Source: CAJCIY01 sp036379355 | Lineage (GTDB): Bacteria > Actinomycetota > Actinomycetes > Mycobacteriales > CAJCIY01 | Assembly (NCBI GenBank): GCA_036379355.1 | Contig: DASVGV010000018.1 | Location: 1 to 34,533, forward strand | Length of the DNA stretch: 34,533 nt | Direction: 5' to 3' | Shown: piece by piece, positions 22,986 through 29,206 of the stretch | How the letters are laid out: the number at the start of each line of letters is the position of its first letter | Numbering within the stretch: position 1 is the first letter of the stretch | Translations under genes and position numbers: made by a program | The notes under the pieces: generated by a model | What the model saw: the letters and a program-made list of their open reading frames with translations, nothing else | What the model was told of the DNA's origin: nothing | The model's database searches: none

Positions 22986-23363
22986 CTACGCGGACCCAGG
23001 GTCGGGGTCGCGGTTGACGGTCTCGGGTGAGAAGGCGGGAACGCAGACCGACACGTAGCGAGCCCCTTCCTGCCCGGGTGTGGAGTAGCGCACCCATTCG
23101 CCGGCGGTGGCGTGGACGGCCTGGCCGGCCATGACGCGCAGCGATCCGTCCTCGGTCTGCACCAGCAGTTCGCCGGCGGTGACCACGGTGTACTCATCGA
23201 ACTCGGGGCGCTGGCCGGGTTCGGACCATCCGGGTGCGCTGTCCATCAGGGCCACGGACACCTGCGCGGTTCCGCTTGCCAGCCGGCCGACGAACTCGGA
23301 GATCGTCTTGGGCGGCGTGCCGGCGGCCTGCAGCACGGTCGGCGTGTCGATCAGTTCGGTCAT
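22986..23363 (-). CDS. Cupin-domain protein
   Basis: The 125-residue single cupin reads QRPEFDEYTVVTAGELLVQTED (first motif, Glu present, His largely absent) and GEWVRYSTPGQEGARYVSVCVPAF. The lost His ligands make a metal-free or binding role likely. ATG 23363 fits family length. The 156-nt gap before it (22830-22985) shows nothing recognisable. Function unknown. Confidence 0.75.
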   Translation of the reverse strand: MTELIDTPTVLQAAGTPPKTISEFVGRLASGTAQVSVALMDSAPGWSEPGQRPEFDEYTVVTAGELLVQTEDGSLRVMAGQAVHATAGEWVRYSTPGQEGARYVSVCVPAFSPETVNRDPDPGSA

Positions 23364-23464
23364 GGACGGCAGTCTGCCTACCGTGGCACCAGCAATCGCC
23401 CCCCGGGGTCGACCGGTCGGTGATCCCGGACCGGGCACAGGTCCGTCACCGGCTAGCGTTCGCG

Positions 23465-24061
23465 CTACGGGACAGCGGAAACGGGGATGATCACGGCTGT
23501 CACGAGCCGTACGACCTGATCGTCTAGCGCGGCAGCGCGCTCGCGACTGGTCGTGAGGAGGTGGCCGCCGCCCACGAGGGAGAGCGTCAGCGAATCGATG
23601 TCGGCGTCGGCCGTGATGCGTCCGAGGTCGCGCTCGGCTGCGAGGTAGGCGGAGACGGCCGCCGTAGCGTGGCTCAGCACGGCGATTCCGCCTCCTGGAG
23701 TGGCCTGTCGAAGCCGAGTCCGAAGTTCGCCGCGGAAAGTAATGAGAGGCACGATTGCGGCGGGTACGGGTCCGAAGAGTTCGGTCAACGCAACGGTCAG
23801 ATTCTCGACCATCGTTGCCGAGCCGACGGACTCGTGCAGCCGCGTCGTGGACGCCGTGAGCCGCGTTGCTCGGTCGAGCACGAGATCGGTGAGGAACGCG
23901 TCGAAGTCAGCGAAGTGACGGTGCAGCACGCCTTTGGCGCAGCCGGCCTCGTCGGTGACGGCGCGGCTGGTGAGCGCGCCCGCGCCACCGCGCACCAAGA
24001 CGCGTTCGGCCGCGTCGAATAGCTGCTGTCGTGCGTCGCGTAACCGCACCCCGGTCGGCAC
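23465..24061 (-). CDS. TetR-family transcriptional regulator (divergent from methyltransferase)
   Basis: The 198-residue protein starts MPTGVRLRDARQQLFDAAERVL and has the TetR helix-turn-helix LTSRAVTDEAGCAKGVLHRHFADFDAFL (about residues 29-57; shown in part). GTG 24061 is chosen for TTGGAGGG seven nt upstream. Codons TTA and CTA, rare elsewhere in the window, occur near its start, a sign of possible transfer. A near-perfect 22-bp palindrome in the gap to the methyltransferase gene is the probable operator. Confidence 0.85.
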   Translation of the reverse strand: MPTGVRLRDARQQLFDAAERVLVRGGAGALTSRAVTDEAGCAKGVLHRHFADFDAFLTDLVLDRATRLTASTTRLHESVGSATMVENLTVALTELFGPVPAAIVPLITFRGELRTRLRQATPGGGIAVLSHATAAVSAYLAAERDLGRITADADIDSLTLSLVGGGHLLTTSRERAAALDDQVVRLVTAVIIPVSAVP

Positions 24062-24101
24062 CCGATAACCCTCCAAGGCCGTTGATCGCGTCGTGAGCCT
24101 G

Positions 24102-24123
24102 CTAGTGGGCGAGCGCCCATTAG
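24102..24123. promoter_or_regulatory. Near-perfect 22-bp palindrome, TetR/methyltransferase gap
   Basis: Nine of eleven base pairs match; the core is TGGGCG (24106-24111) facing CGCCCA (24114-24119), with CTA and TAG at the ends. It touches the methyltransferase -10-like box TAGAGT (24121-24126), which ends 6 nt before the ATG, so a bound repressor would block that promoter. Confidence 0.6.
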
Positions 24124-24132
24124 AGTGGGCGC

Positions 24133-24954
24133 ATGCCCACCGTACCCTCGGATCAGCCACCACCGGATGCGCCGGCACTGCACACCGTCCGCCAGATGGC
24201 CGAGTCTTTCGGGGCCGACGTGCAGCGGTACGACCGAGCGCGACCGCGATATCCCGCCACGCTCGTCGAGCGCATCGTCGAAGGCAGCCCCGGCACTGAA
24301 GTACTTGACGTCGGCTGCGGGACCGGTATCGCTGCGCGCCAGTTTCAAGCTGCCGGCTGCACGGTGCTGGGAGTTGAGCCGGACGCCCGGATGGCCGAGT
24401 TCGCCCGAGTGGCTGGTGTGCCGGTAGAAGTGGCGACATTCGAGGCGTGGCAACCGCACGGCCGCACCTTCGACGCCGTGATCGCGGCACAGTCCTGGCA
24501 CTGGATCGACCCTCTTGCGGGGGCCGACAAAGCGGCGGTGGTGCTGCGCCCGGAGGGTCGCCTGGCCATCTTCAGCCACGTCTTCGAGCCGCCCATCGAG
24601 ATCGCCGAGCCGTTCGCTGCAGCTCTGCGCCTTGCGACACCGGACTCGCCTTTGGCCAGACAGCCCGCCCGCCGGCCGCTGCGGACTTACCAGACGATTT
24701 ACGCGAAGGTCGTCGACACGATCCGAGACACCGGGCACTTCCGCGAACCCGAACGATGGCAGTTCGACTGGCAACAGACCTATGCCCGCGACCAATGGCT
24801 CGACCTGTTGCCCACCACCGGCGGCCTGACCCAACTCACCCATGATCAAATGGATCGGATCCTCGACGCCGTCGGCAACGCCATCGACGCACTCGGCGGT
24901 CACTTCACCATGGACTACACCACGCTCGCGGCTACCGCGGTGCGAAAGGACTGA
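24133..24954 (+). CDS. Class I SAM-dependent methyltransferase
   Basis: The 273-residue protein has motif I EVLDVGCGTGIAARQF, the acidic ribose contact LGVEPDARM, and the post-motif AVIAAQSWHWIDP, which is typical of UbiE/Trans-aconitate-type small-molecule methyltransferases. The methyl acceptor is unknown. The message is probably leaderless (TAGAGT 6 nt before the ATG). The divergent TetR gene is its likely regulator. Confidence 0.87.
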   Translation: MPTVPSDQPPPDAPALHTVRQMAESFGADVQRYDRARPRYPATLVERIVEGSPGTEVLDVGCGTGIAARQFQAAGCTVLGVEPDARMAEFARVAGVPVEVATFEAWQPHGRTFDAVIAAQSWHWIDPLAGADKAAVVLRPEGRLAIFSHVFEPPIEIAEPFAAALRLATPDSPLARQPARRPLRTYQTIYAKVVDTIRDTGHFREPERWQFDWQQTYARDQWLDLLPTTGGLTQLTHDQMDRILDAVGNAIDALGGHFTMDYTTLAATAVRKD

Positions 24955-25227
24955 AGCACGCGACGAGCCACGGTTGGCTTGACCTTGGCGTGGCGTCGAA
25001 GTCTTCACCGTCGTCATGGGCGCGGGCAGGGCTTCCGCTGGGATATCAACGATCGGCGCGCCAGAACGGCACACTGTCCCCCCGCCGCAGTGGCAGCGTC
25101 CCCTCGGAGCGTGATCGTGATCGATCCGAAAGGCTGGCTTACCGGGTGGGGCCTACGTTGCGCAGGTCCGGGAATGGCAGTGATGGTTGTGACGCCTCGC
25201 GCAACGCTCTGACCTGCGGCGGGACGT

Positions 25228-25254
25228 GGAGCGGGTGACGAGAATCGAACTCGC
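25228..25254 (-). repeat. Left att-like repeat (detached tRNA-Gly 3' fragment)
   Basis: These 27 bp are identical to 27921-27947. They hold only the T-arm and acceptor 3' strand of tRNA-Gly, with no D-arm or anticodon arm beyond, so this is not a tRNA gene. The surrounding stretch 24955-25425 (471 nt) has no convincing protein gene. Confidence 0.85.
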
Positions 25255-25410
25255 CGACCGCTCGGCCCGGTCCCTACGGGCACGCGACGGGCACGCATGC
25301 CTTCCTCATCTGCGAGGCACCCGGGCATCGACACCGCTCGGCTGAGGAACCGGTCGCGAATCGATAACCGAGCGTGATGAGGAGCTGTAGACGTACACTC
25401 AGGGAGTCTG

Positions 25411-25427
25411 ATGTACTATTCGTACAT
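25411..25427. promoter_or_regulatory. Toxin-antitoxin operator-like palindrome
   Basis: ATGTAC-TATTC-GTACAT is a perfect 6-bp inverted repeat. It contains a -10-like TACTAT (25414-25419) and runs into the antitoxin ATG at 25426, so the message is probably leaderless and antitoxin binding would block it. This fits standard autoregulation of such pairs. Confidence 0.6.
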
Positions 25428-25701
25428 GACAGTGGATTCCTCGTTCGCGGTTTCCGAAGCGCGACAGCAACTAGCCGCGATCATCGACCGCGCTCGCACC
25501 GAACACGCGCCGATGTACCTCGCCCGCCGGGGCCGGCGCGTCGCCGCGGTGATCGATGCCGACGACCTCGACAAGCTCCTCGAGCTGGCCGAGGACATGG
25601 CCGACATCCGGGCCGCAGAAGCAGCCCGGGAGGAGATGCGCACGACGGGCCAGACACCCGTCCCCTGGGAGCAGGTCAAGGCCGACCTCGGCCTGACGTG
25701 A
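25426..25701 (+). CDS. Antitoxin of a RelBE-type pair (Phd/YefM family)
   Basis: The 91-residue protein starts MTVDSSFAVSEARQQLAAII and continues DRARTEHAPMYLARRGRRVAAVIDADDL, the Phd/YefM DNA-binding and dimer fold. The C-terminal part is a helix (LLELAEDMADIRAAEAAREEM) that would wrap the toxin. ATG 25426 is chosen over 25411 because the earlier codon lies inside the operator palindrome. The stop overlaps the toxin start by 4 nt (GTGA). Confidence 0.87.
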   Translation: MTVDSSFAVSEARQQLAAIIDRARTEHAPMYLARRGRRVAAVIDADDLDKLLELAEDMADIRAAEAAREEMRTTGQTPVPWEQVKADLGLT

Positions 25702-25961
25702 CCTACCGCATCACCCTGGCCCCGGCAGCCGCACGCCAACTGCGCAAACTCGACTCGCAGGCGCGGCGTCGCATCCAGGCCGCGCTCGACCTGCTCAGCG
25801 CCGACCCGCGCCCGCCGGCCGCGACCCAGCTCGTCGGCGGATCGGGCGAGTGGCGCGTGCGCACCGGTGACTACCGCATCGTCTATGAGATCGAACACGA
25901 ACAGGTCCTCGTCCTGGTTCTCCGCGTCGGTCATCGACGCGAGATCTACAAGTCCCGCTAG
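25698..25961 (+). CDS. relE: RelE/ParE-family toxin
   Basis: The 87-residue protein has the compact RelE fold: TYRITLAPAAARQLRKLD, then LVGGSGEWRVRTGDYRIVYE and the end VLRVGHRREIYKSR. Arg53, Arg55, Arg60 and the final Arg/Tyr cluster match residues that cut mRNA in the ribosomal A site in RelE. GTG 25698 overlaps the antitoxin stop, so the two are coupled. Both genes look intact. Confidence 0.88.
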   Translation: MTYRITLAPAAARQLRKLDSQARRRIQAALDLLSADPRPPAATQLVGGSGEWRVRTGDYRIVYEIEHEQVLVLVLRVGHRREIYKSR

Positions 25962-25999
25962 TCGATCCAATGGGGCGAGCTGGCCTGCTGGACCGCCCG

Positions 26000-26698
26000 T
26001 CATCGCCGTGCAGCGGGGCTGGAGGCGGTGGCCGATCCTGGTTTACTGGCGCGCCTTCTGGCGGCTCGGGCCTCGGCGAGTGTCGTCTCGACTAGCGAGC
26101 GGGCGGTCCACGCAATCACGTCGAGCGCTTGCTTGCGGGTCAGTTCGGCGGCGTCGGCGGTCCAAACCACCATGTCCGATCCGAAGAGCGGGATGAGCGC
26201 TGCGGCCAGCCGGTGGCGCTGCTCGGTGGTGACGTAGTCGGGGAGGTAGCGCAGTAGCGAGTCTTCGATCCACTGACTGCGGCGCAGTTTGCCCTGCCGG
26301 AAGGCCCCCTTGGCCTGGCTGTCGGGAGCGAGTGACGTCGCCAGGACTGCCCGCAGCTCCTGGACGTGGTCGAAGGCCCATTCACCGCGATGTCGCACCA
26401 GGTGCTCCGCTCTCGCGGCGGGACTCAGCCTGGCTGGCGTCTGGACCGGGTCGTTCGTGGCGCCGTCGGATGTTGCGGCGTCGGTGAGAATCGGCATCGC
26501 GGCCCAGAGGGTGACCGCGTCGTTGTTCACGAAGTAGCGGTAGGCGGTCGCGCGCGACACTCCGGCCCGTTCTGCGACGGCCGCCACGGTCATCGCTCCT
26601 CCGTCTACGAGTTGTGCGCGGGCCGCCGAGGTCAGCAGGGCCGCCGTGCGGTCTCGGGCGGAGGGCCGCCGAGGCGGGGGCTTGACAGCTTTGCTCAC
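26000..26698 (-). CDS. TetR-family transcriptional regulator (divergent from cupin)
   Basis: The protein has a TetR helix-turn-helix: RDRTAALLTSAARAQLVDGG, MTVAAVAERAGVSRATAYRYF and a helical C-terminal domain. GTG 26698 (232 residues) is preferred: a -10-like TATCAT on its strand (26707-26712) lies 8 nt upstream. ATG 26719 (239 residues) is possible. The longest start, 26743, lies within the operator palindrome and is unlikely. It is probably the repressor of the cupin gene. Confidence 0.83.
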   Translation of the reverse strand: MSKAVKPPPRRPSARDRTAALLTSAARAQLVDGGAMTVAAVAERAGVSRATAYRYFVNNDAVTLWAAMPILTDAATSDGATNDPVQTPARLSPAARAEHLVRHRGEWAFDHVQELRAVLATSLAPDSQAKGAFRQGKLRRSQWIEDSLLRYLPDYVTTEQRHRLAAALIPLFGSDMVVWTADAAELTRKQALDVIAWTARSLVETTLAEARAARRRASKPGSATASSPAARR

Positions 26699-26725
26699 AG
26701 TTGAGAATGATACGCACATCTCGAT

Positions 26726-26743
26726 ATGAGACGTCCGTCTCAT
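26726..26743. promoter_or_regulatory. TetR operator-like palindrome
   Basis: ATGAGACG-TC-CGTCTCAT is a perfect 8-bp inverted repeat around two bases, between the divergent TetR and cupin genes and 17 bp before the cupin start. It is the best-formed operator candidate in the window by arm length and symmetry. Confidence 0.7.
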
Positions 26744-26760
26744 AACTTGGTGGAGGCGCT

Positions 26761-27228
26761 ATGACAATCAACAGCCCCCGCTTTCTGCGGCCCGACTCCG
26801 GTGAGCGACTCGCGGCCGGGCCGGTGACGCACAGAGTCCTTGAGGACGGCACCCACACCGAGGAACGCCTCGGTGTCCTCGAAGGCCTTCTCCCCCCGGG
26901 CTGGGCGGGGCCGCCAGCCCACGTACACCGCGAGCACGAGGAGACGTTTTACGTGCTCGGCGGCGCCGTCCGGTTCTTCTCCGGCAGCACCGAGACAGTG
27001 CTGAGCGCCGGGGGCTACTTCGTCGCCCCGATCGGCGTGCCGCATGGTTTTGGGAACGCCTCGGACCTTGAACCCGCCCGTTATCTGTTGACCGTGTCGC
27101 CACAGCGCTACGTCGGGTACTTCCGTGAGCTCGAGTCGCTCGAGCCCGGGCCAGACGGCTTGCTCGACCCTCAAGACATCCTGGCGCTCATGGCCCGCTA
27201 CGCCACCGACCCAGTACGGCCGAACTGA
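26761..27228 (+). CDS. Cupin-domain protein, quercetinase-like
   Basis: The 155-residue protein has a metal-type cupin motif 1, PPAHVHREHEETFYVLGGAVRF (His-x-His-x-x-x-Glu pattern, seen in part), and motif 2 GGYFVAPIGVPHGFGNAS with its His. It could be a dioxygenase or isomerase; substrate unknown. ATG 26761 follows TGGAGG. It is controlled most likely by the divergent TetR through 26726-26743. After it, 27229-27498 (270 nt) shows no gene. Confidence 0.82.
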   Translation: MTINSPRFLRPDSGERLAAGPVTHRVLEDGTHTEERLGVLEGLLPPGWAGPPAHVHREHEETFYVLGGAVRFFSGSTETVLSAGGYFVAPIGVPHGFGNASDLEPARYLLTVSPQRYVGYFRELESLEPGPDGLLDPQDILALMARYATDPVRPN

Positions 27229-27498
27229 CAAACCAGGGCGAGCCCTCGGCCGAGTGCGAGACCACGTGTGTCGGGCGGACACGCCCTAGCCCGTACCGCC
27301 AACGCGGCGTGGACCGGCGGTCGGCGAACCCACCGGGTGGGTCTGCCAATCCGTAACCGGCCAGCGAGCGGCTTCCGGGCTTGGCATCGATCCGATAGCA
27401 GCCGGCTGGACGCCCCTCACGGCTCACTTGCCCACAACATCGGGCACTGCAGCTGTGGGCGTAGTTGTTCGTTAAGGCGCGTCCACCCGGGCTGCTGA

Positions 27499-27820
27499 TC
27501 AGGCCGCCACATGGGCGTCGATCTGCCGGAGGATTCCGCTCGTATCGGACCAGGCCTGCTCGCGGCTGATCAGCCCTTCTCGCAGGTCGAAGACGTGCAG
27601 CATGCGGAAGCTCACGGGGCTCCCGTGCCCGTCGACGCCGAGGAAGCTGCCCTCCACATGCCCCGTCGCCAGTGACTCGTCGACGACGTGATCCGCCGCT
27701 GACAAGCGCAGGATCGCAGTTGCGTCCAAGGACGTGGTGTGCGATGGGTCCGCTGGCAGGCGTGGCGTCGTGATGTGAGACGGCCACCGCGTGCTCCTCA
27801 ACGAGTTCCTGCGAAGGACT
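27499..27820 (-). pseudogene. Broken SnoaL-like (NTF2-fold) gene
   Basis: The C-terminal half is well preserved: DESLATGHVEGSFLGVDG, PVSFRMLHVFDLREGLISRE, DTSGILRQI, as in SnoaL-like polyketide cyclases. The expected N-terminus appears in another frame (QELVEEHAVAVSHHD, about 27765-27815), followed by a shift into the C-terminal frame. About 40-50 residues of the usual middle are missing. A frame shift plus an internal deletion is the simplest reading, so it is probably non-functional. Confidence 0.65.
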
Positions 27821-27920
27821 CGAGACGAGGAGTGCACGCGATGGGCGCAACACCGAGTATCGACATGTCTGGCGGGCTTTCCGAGTAGCCGAGTGAGGCG
27901 AGCGCTGATCTGCTGCGACC

Positions 27921-27947
27921 GGAGCGGGTGACGAGAATCGAACTCGC
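27921..27947 (-). repeat. Right att-like repeat within tRNA-Gly
   Basis: Identical to 25228-25254. It covers the tRNA T-arm, acceptor 3' strand and two flanking bases, the normal crossover region for tyrosine integrases that use tRNA genes. Confidence 0.85.
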
Positions 27948-27993
27948 ACTGTCAGCTTGGGAAGCTGATGTTCTGCCATTGAACTACACCCGC
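27923..27993 (-). tRNA. tRNA-Gly (anticodon CCC)
   Basis: Read on the lower strand, 71 nt fold into a full cloverleaf. The acceptor is GCGGGTG/CACCCGC, the D-stem GTTC/GAAC, the anticodon stem TCAGC/GCTGA with loop TTCCCAA (anticodon CCC), and the T-arm GCGAG-TTCGATT-CTCGT. The discriminator base is T. CCA is not encoded (CCG follows). It lies next to dcd, a position also seen in mycobacteria as I recall. Confidence 0.95.
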
Positions 27994-28039
27994 GAGCGGC
28001 GCTGACTCTACCGAAGATCGCGCGGGTGCCGCCGGTCGC

Positions 28040-28045
28040 TACCCT
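28040..28045 (+). promoter_or_regulatory. -10-like box of dcd (leaderless)
   Basis: TACCCT ends 7 nt before ATG 28053 and no ribosome binding site precedes that ATG, so a leaderless transcript is likely. Confidence 0.45.
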
Positions 28046-28052
28046 CGCCCCC

Positions 28053-28628
28053 ATGCTGCTCTCCGACCGGGACATCCGTGCCGAGATCGCCGCCGGACGG
28101 GTCCGGCTCGAGCCGCACGACCCGGCCCTGTTGCAGCCCTCCAGCGTCGACCTGCGGTTGGACCGCTACTTCCGGACGTTCGCCAACAGCCGCTACACGC
28201 ACATCGACCCGTCGCTCCAGCAGGACGAGCTCACCGTGCCGGTCGACGTCGAGCCCGACGAGCCGTTCGTCCTGCACCCCGGCGAGTTCGTCCTCGGCTC
28301 GACGTACGAGGTCATCACCCTTCCCGACGACATCGCAGGGCGCCTCGAGGGCAAGTCGAGCCTTGGCCGGCTGGGTCTGCTGACGCACTCGACGGCTGGG
28401 TTCATCGACCCCGGCTTCTCCGGACACGTGACGCTCGAGCTGTCGAACGTCGCGAACCTGCCGATCATGCTCTGGCCGGGCATGAAGGTCGGGCAGCTGT
28501 GCCTGTTCCGGCTCTCCTCGCCGGCGGAGCACCCGTACGGGTCGGCGATCTACGGGTCGCGGTACCAGGGCCAGCGCGGCCCGACACCCAGCCGCTCGTT
28601 CCTGAGCTTCCGTCGCGGGCTGGACTAG
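28053..28628 (+). CDS. dcd: dCTP deaminase (bifunctional dCTP deaminase/dUTPase type)
   Basis: The 191-residue enzyme starts MLLSDRDIRAEIAAGRV and has LLQPSSVDLRLDRYFRTF, GEFVLGSTYE, GRLEGKSSLGRLGL, STAGFIDPGFSGHVTLELSN (catalytic Glu) and a C-terminal YGSRYQGQRGPTPSRS lid. Actinobacterial homologues such as that of M. tuberculosis both deaminate dCTP and hydrolyse the dUTP to dUMP; the length and lid fit that type. ATG 28053 is supported by the -10-like box 7 nt upstream. Confidence 0.95.
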   Translation: MLLSDRDIRAEIAAGRVRLEPHDPALLQPSSVDLRLDRYFRTFANSRYTHIDPSLQQDELTVPVDVEPDEPFVLHPGEFVLGSTYEVITLPDDIAGRLEGKSSLGRLGLLTHSTAGFIDPGFSGHVTLELSNVANLPIMLWPGMKVGQLCLFRLSSPAEHPYGSAIYGSRYQGQRGPTPSRSFLSFRRGLD

Positions 28629-28636
28629 TCGCTCGA

Positions 28637-29203
28637 TCAGCGGATCGTCAGCGGCGTGGACGCGACGAGAGTCTGCGAGCCGTCCGGGTTCAGGCGCAGC
28701 AGCGTGACGAGGTGGGGGCCCGGCTTGATCTGGAGGTTGAGCACCGGGGTCCCGGCCGCACGGCAGCCGGGCAGCGTCGAGGGCTGGATCAGCAGCTGCG
28801 TCTGCTCCGTCGACGCACCGTTCTCCGGTACGCCGACCGGCTTGCCGTCCGGCCCCACGCGGACCGCAGCCACGTCGAGGTAGACCGCGTACGTGTCCGT
28901 GGCCGGGCCGACGACCACCACGCCGACGCTGTCCCCGCGATCGACGGTCGTGTGGGAGACCGCGACCGCAGGCGTCGTGCACGACGTCTTCAGCGCGCCG
29001 CTTCCGCCCGAGCCGCTGAGCACCGCGCGGCCGACGGCGGCGAGGCCCAGCAGGATCAGCACGCCGTACAGGAACCGCCGGTTCGGCCGGTAGAGGCCCT
29101 TGCGCCCCGGGTCTTCGGGCGGCGGGAACTGGAAGCGCCCGGTCGGCCGGGTGATCGGGTCGTCGACGCCTCCCGGTCGGGGCGCGCGGGGACGGCCGGG
29201 CAC
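28637..29203 (-). CDS. Membrane-anchored protein of unknown function
   Basis: The 188-residue protein has a Pro/Arg-rich cytoplasmic N-terminus (about 1-42), one hydrophobic helix (FLYGVLILLGLAAVGRAVL, about 44-62), and an outward domain of beta character (SVGVVVVGPATDTYAVYLDV, PVLNLQIKPGPHLVTLLRL). Two Cys (in SCTTP and GCRAA) could form a disulfide. GTG 29203 lies 3 nt after the etfD stop, so the two are co-transcribed. A role linked to EtfD is possible but unproven. Confidence 0.7.
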   Translation of the reverse strand: MPGRPRAPRPGGVDDPITRPTGRFQFPPPEDPGRKGLYRPNRRFLYGVLILLGLAAVGRAVLSGSGGSGALKTSCTTPAVAVSHTTVDRGDSVGVVVVGPATDTYAVYLDVAAVRVGPDGKPVGVPENGASTEQTQLLIQPSTLPGCRAAGTPVLNLQIKPGPHLVTLLRLNPDGSQTLVASTPLTIR

Positions 29204-29206
29204 GGG

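Larger units (their letters stand above)
25228..27947. mobile_element. Small integrase-less genomic island at tRNA-Gly
   Basis: A 27-bp direct repeat (25228-25254 and 27921-27947) brackets about 2.7 kb. The right copy is the 3' part of an intact tRNA-Gly gene; the left copy is a detached fragment of it. This is the usual footprint of site-specific integration into a tRNA 3' end. Cargo: RelBE-type toxin-antitoxin pair, TetR and cupin divergent pair, and a broken SnoaL-like gene. No integrase or excisionase is visible, so the element is either a remnant or depends on an integrase elsewhere. Confidence 0.7.

Noticed and set aside
25228..25300. A second tRNA gene at the left repeat
   Set aside because: Only the T-arm and acceptor 3' strand are present; no D-arm, anticodon arm or matching acceptor 5' strand follows.
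25014..25334. Lower-strand open frame containing RRVRFSSPAP
   Set aside because: That peptide is what results from translating through tRNA T-arm sequence, here the detached tRNA-Gly fragment at 25228-25254; no other coding signal is seen.
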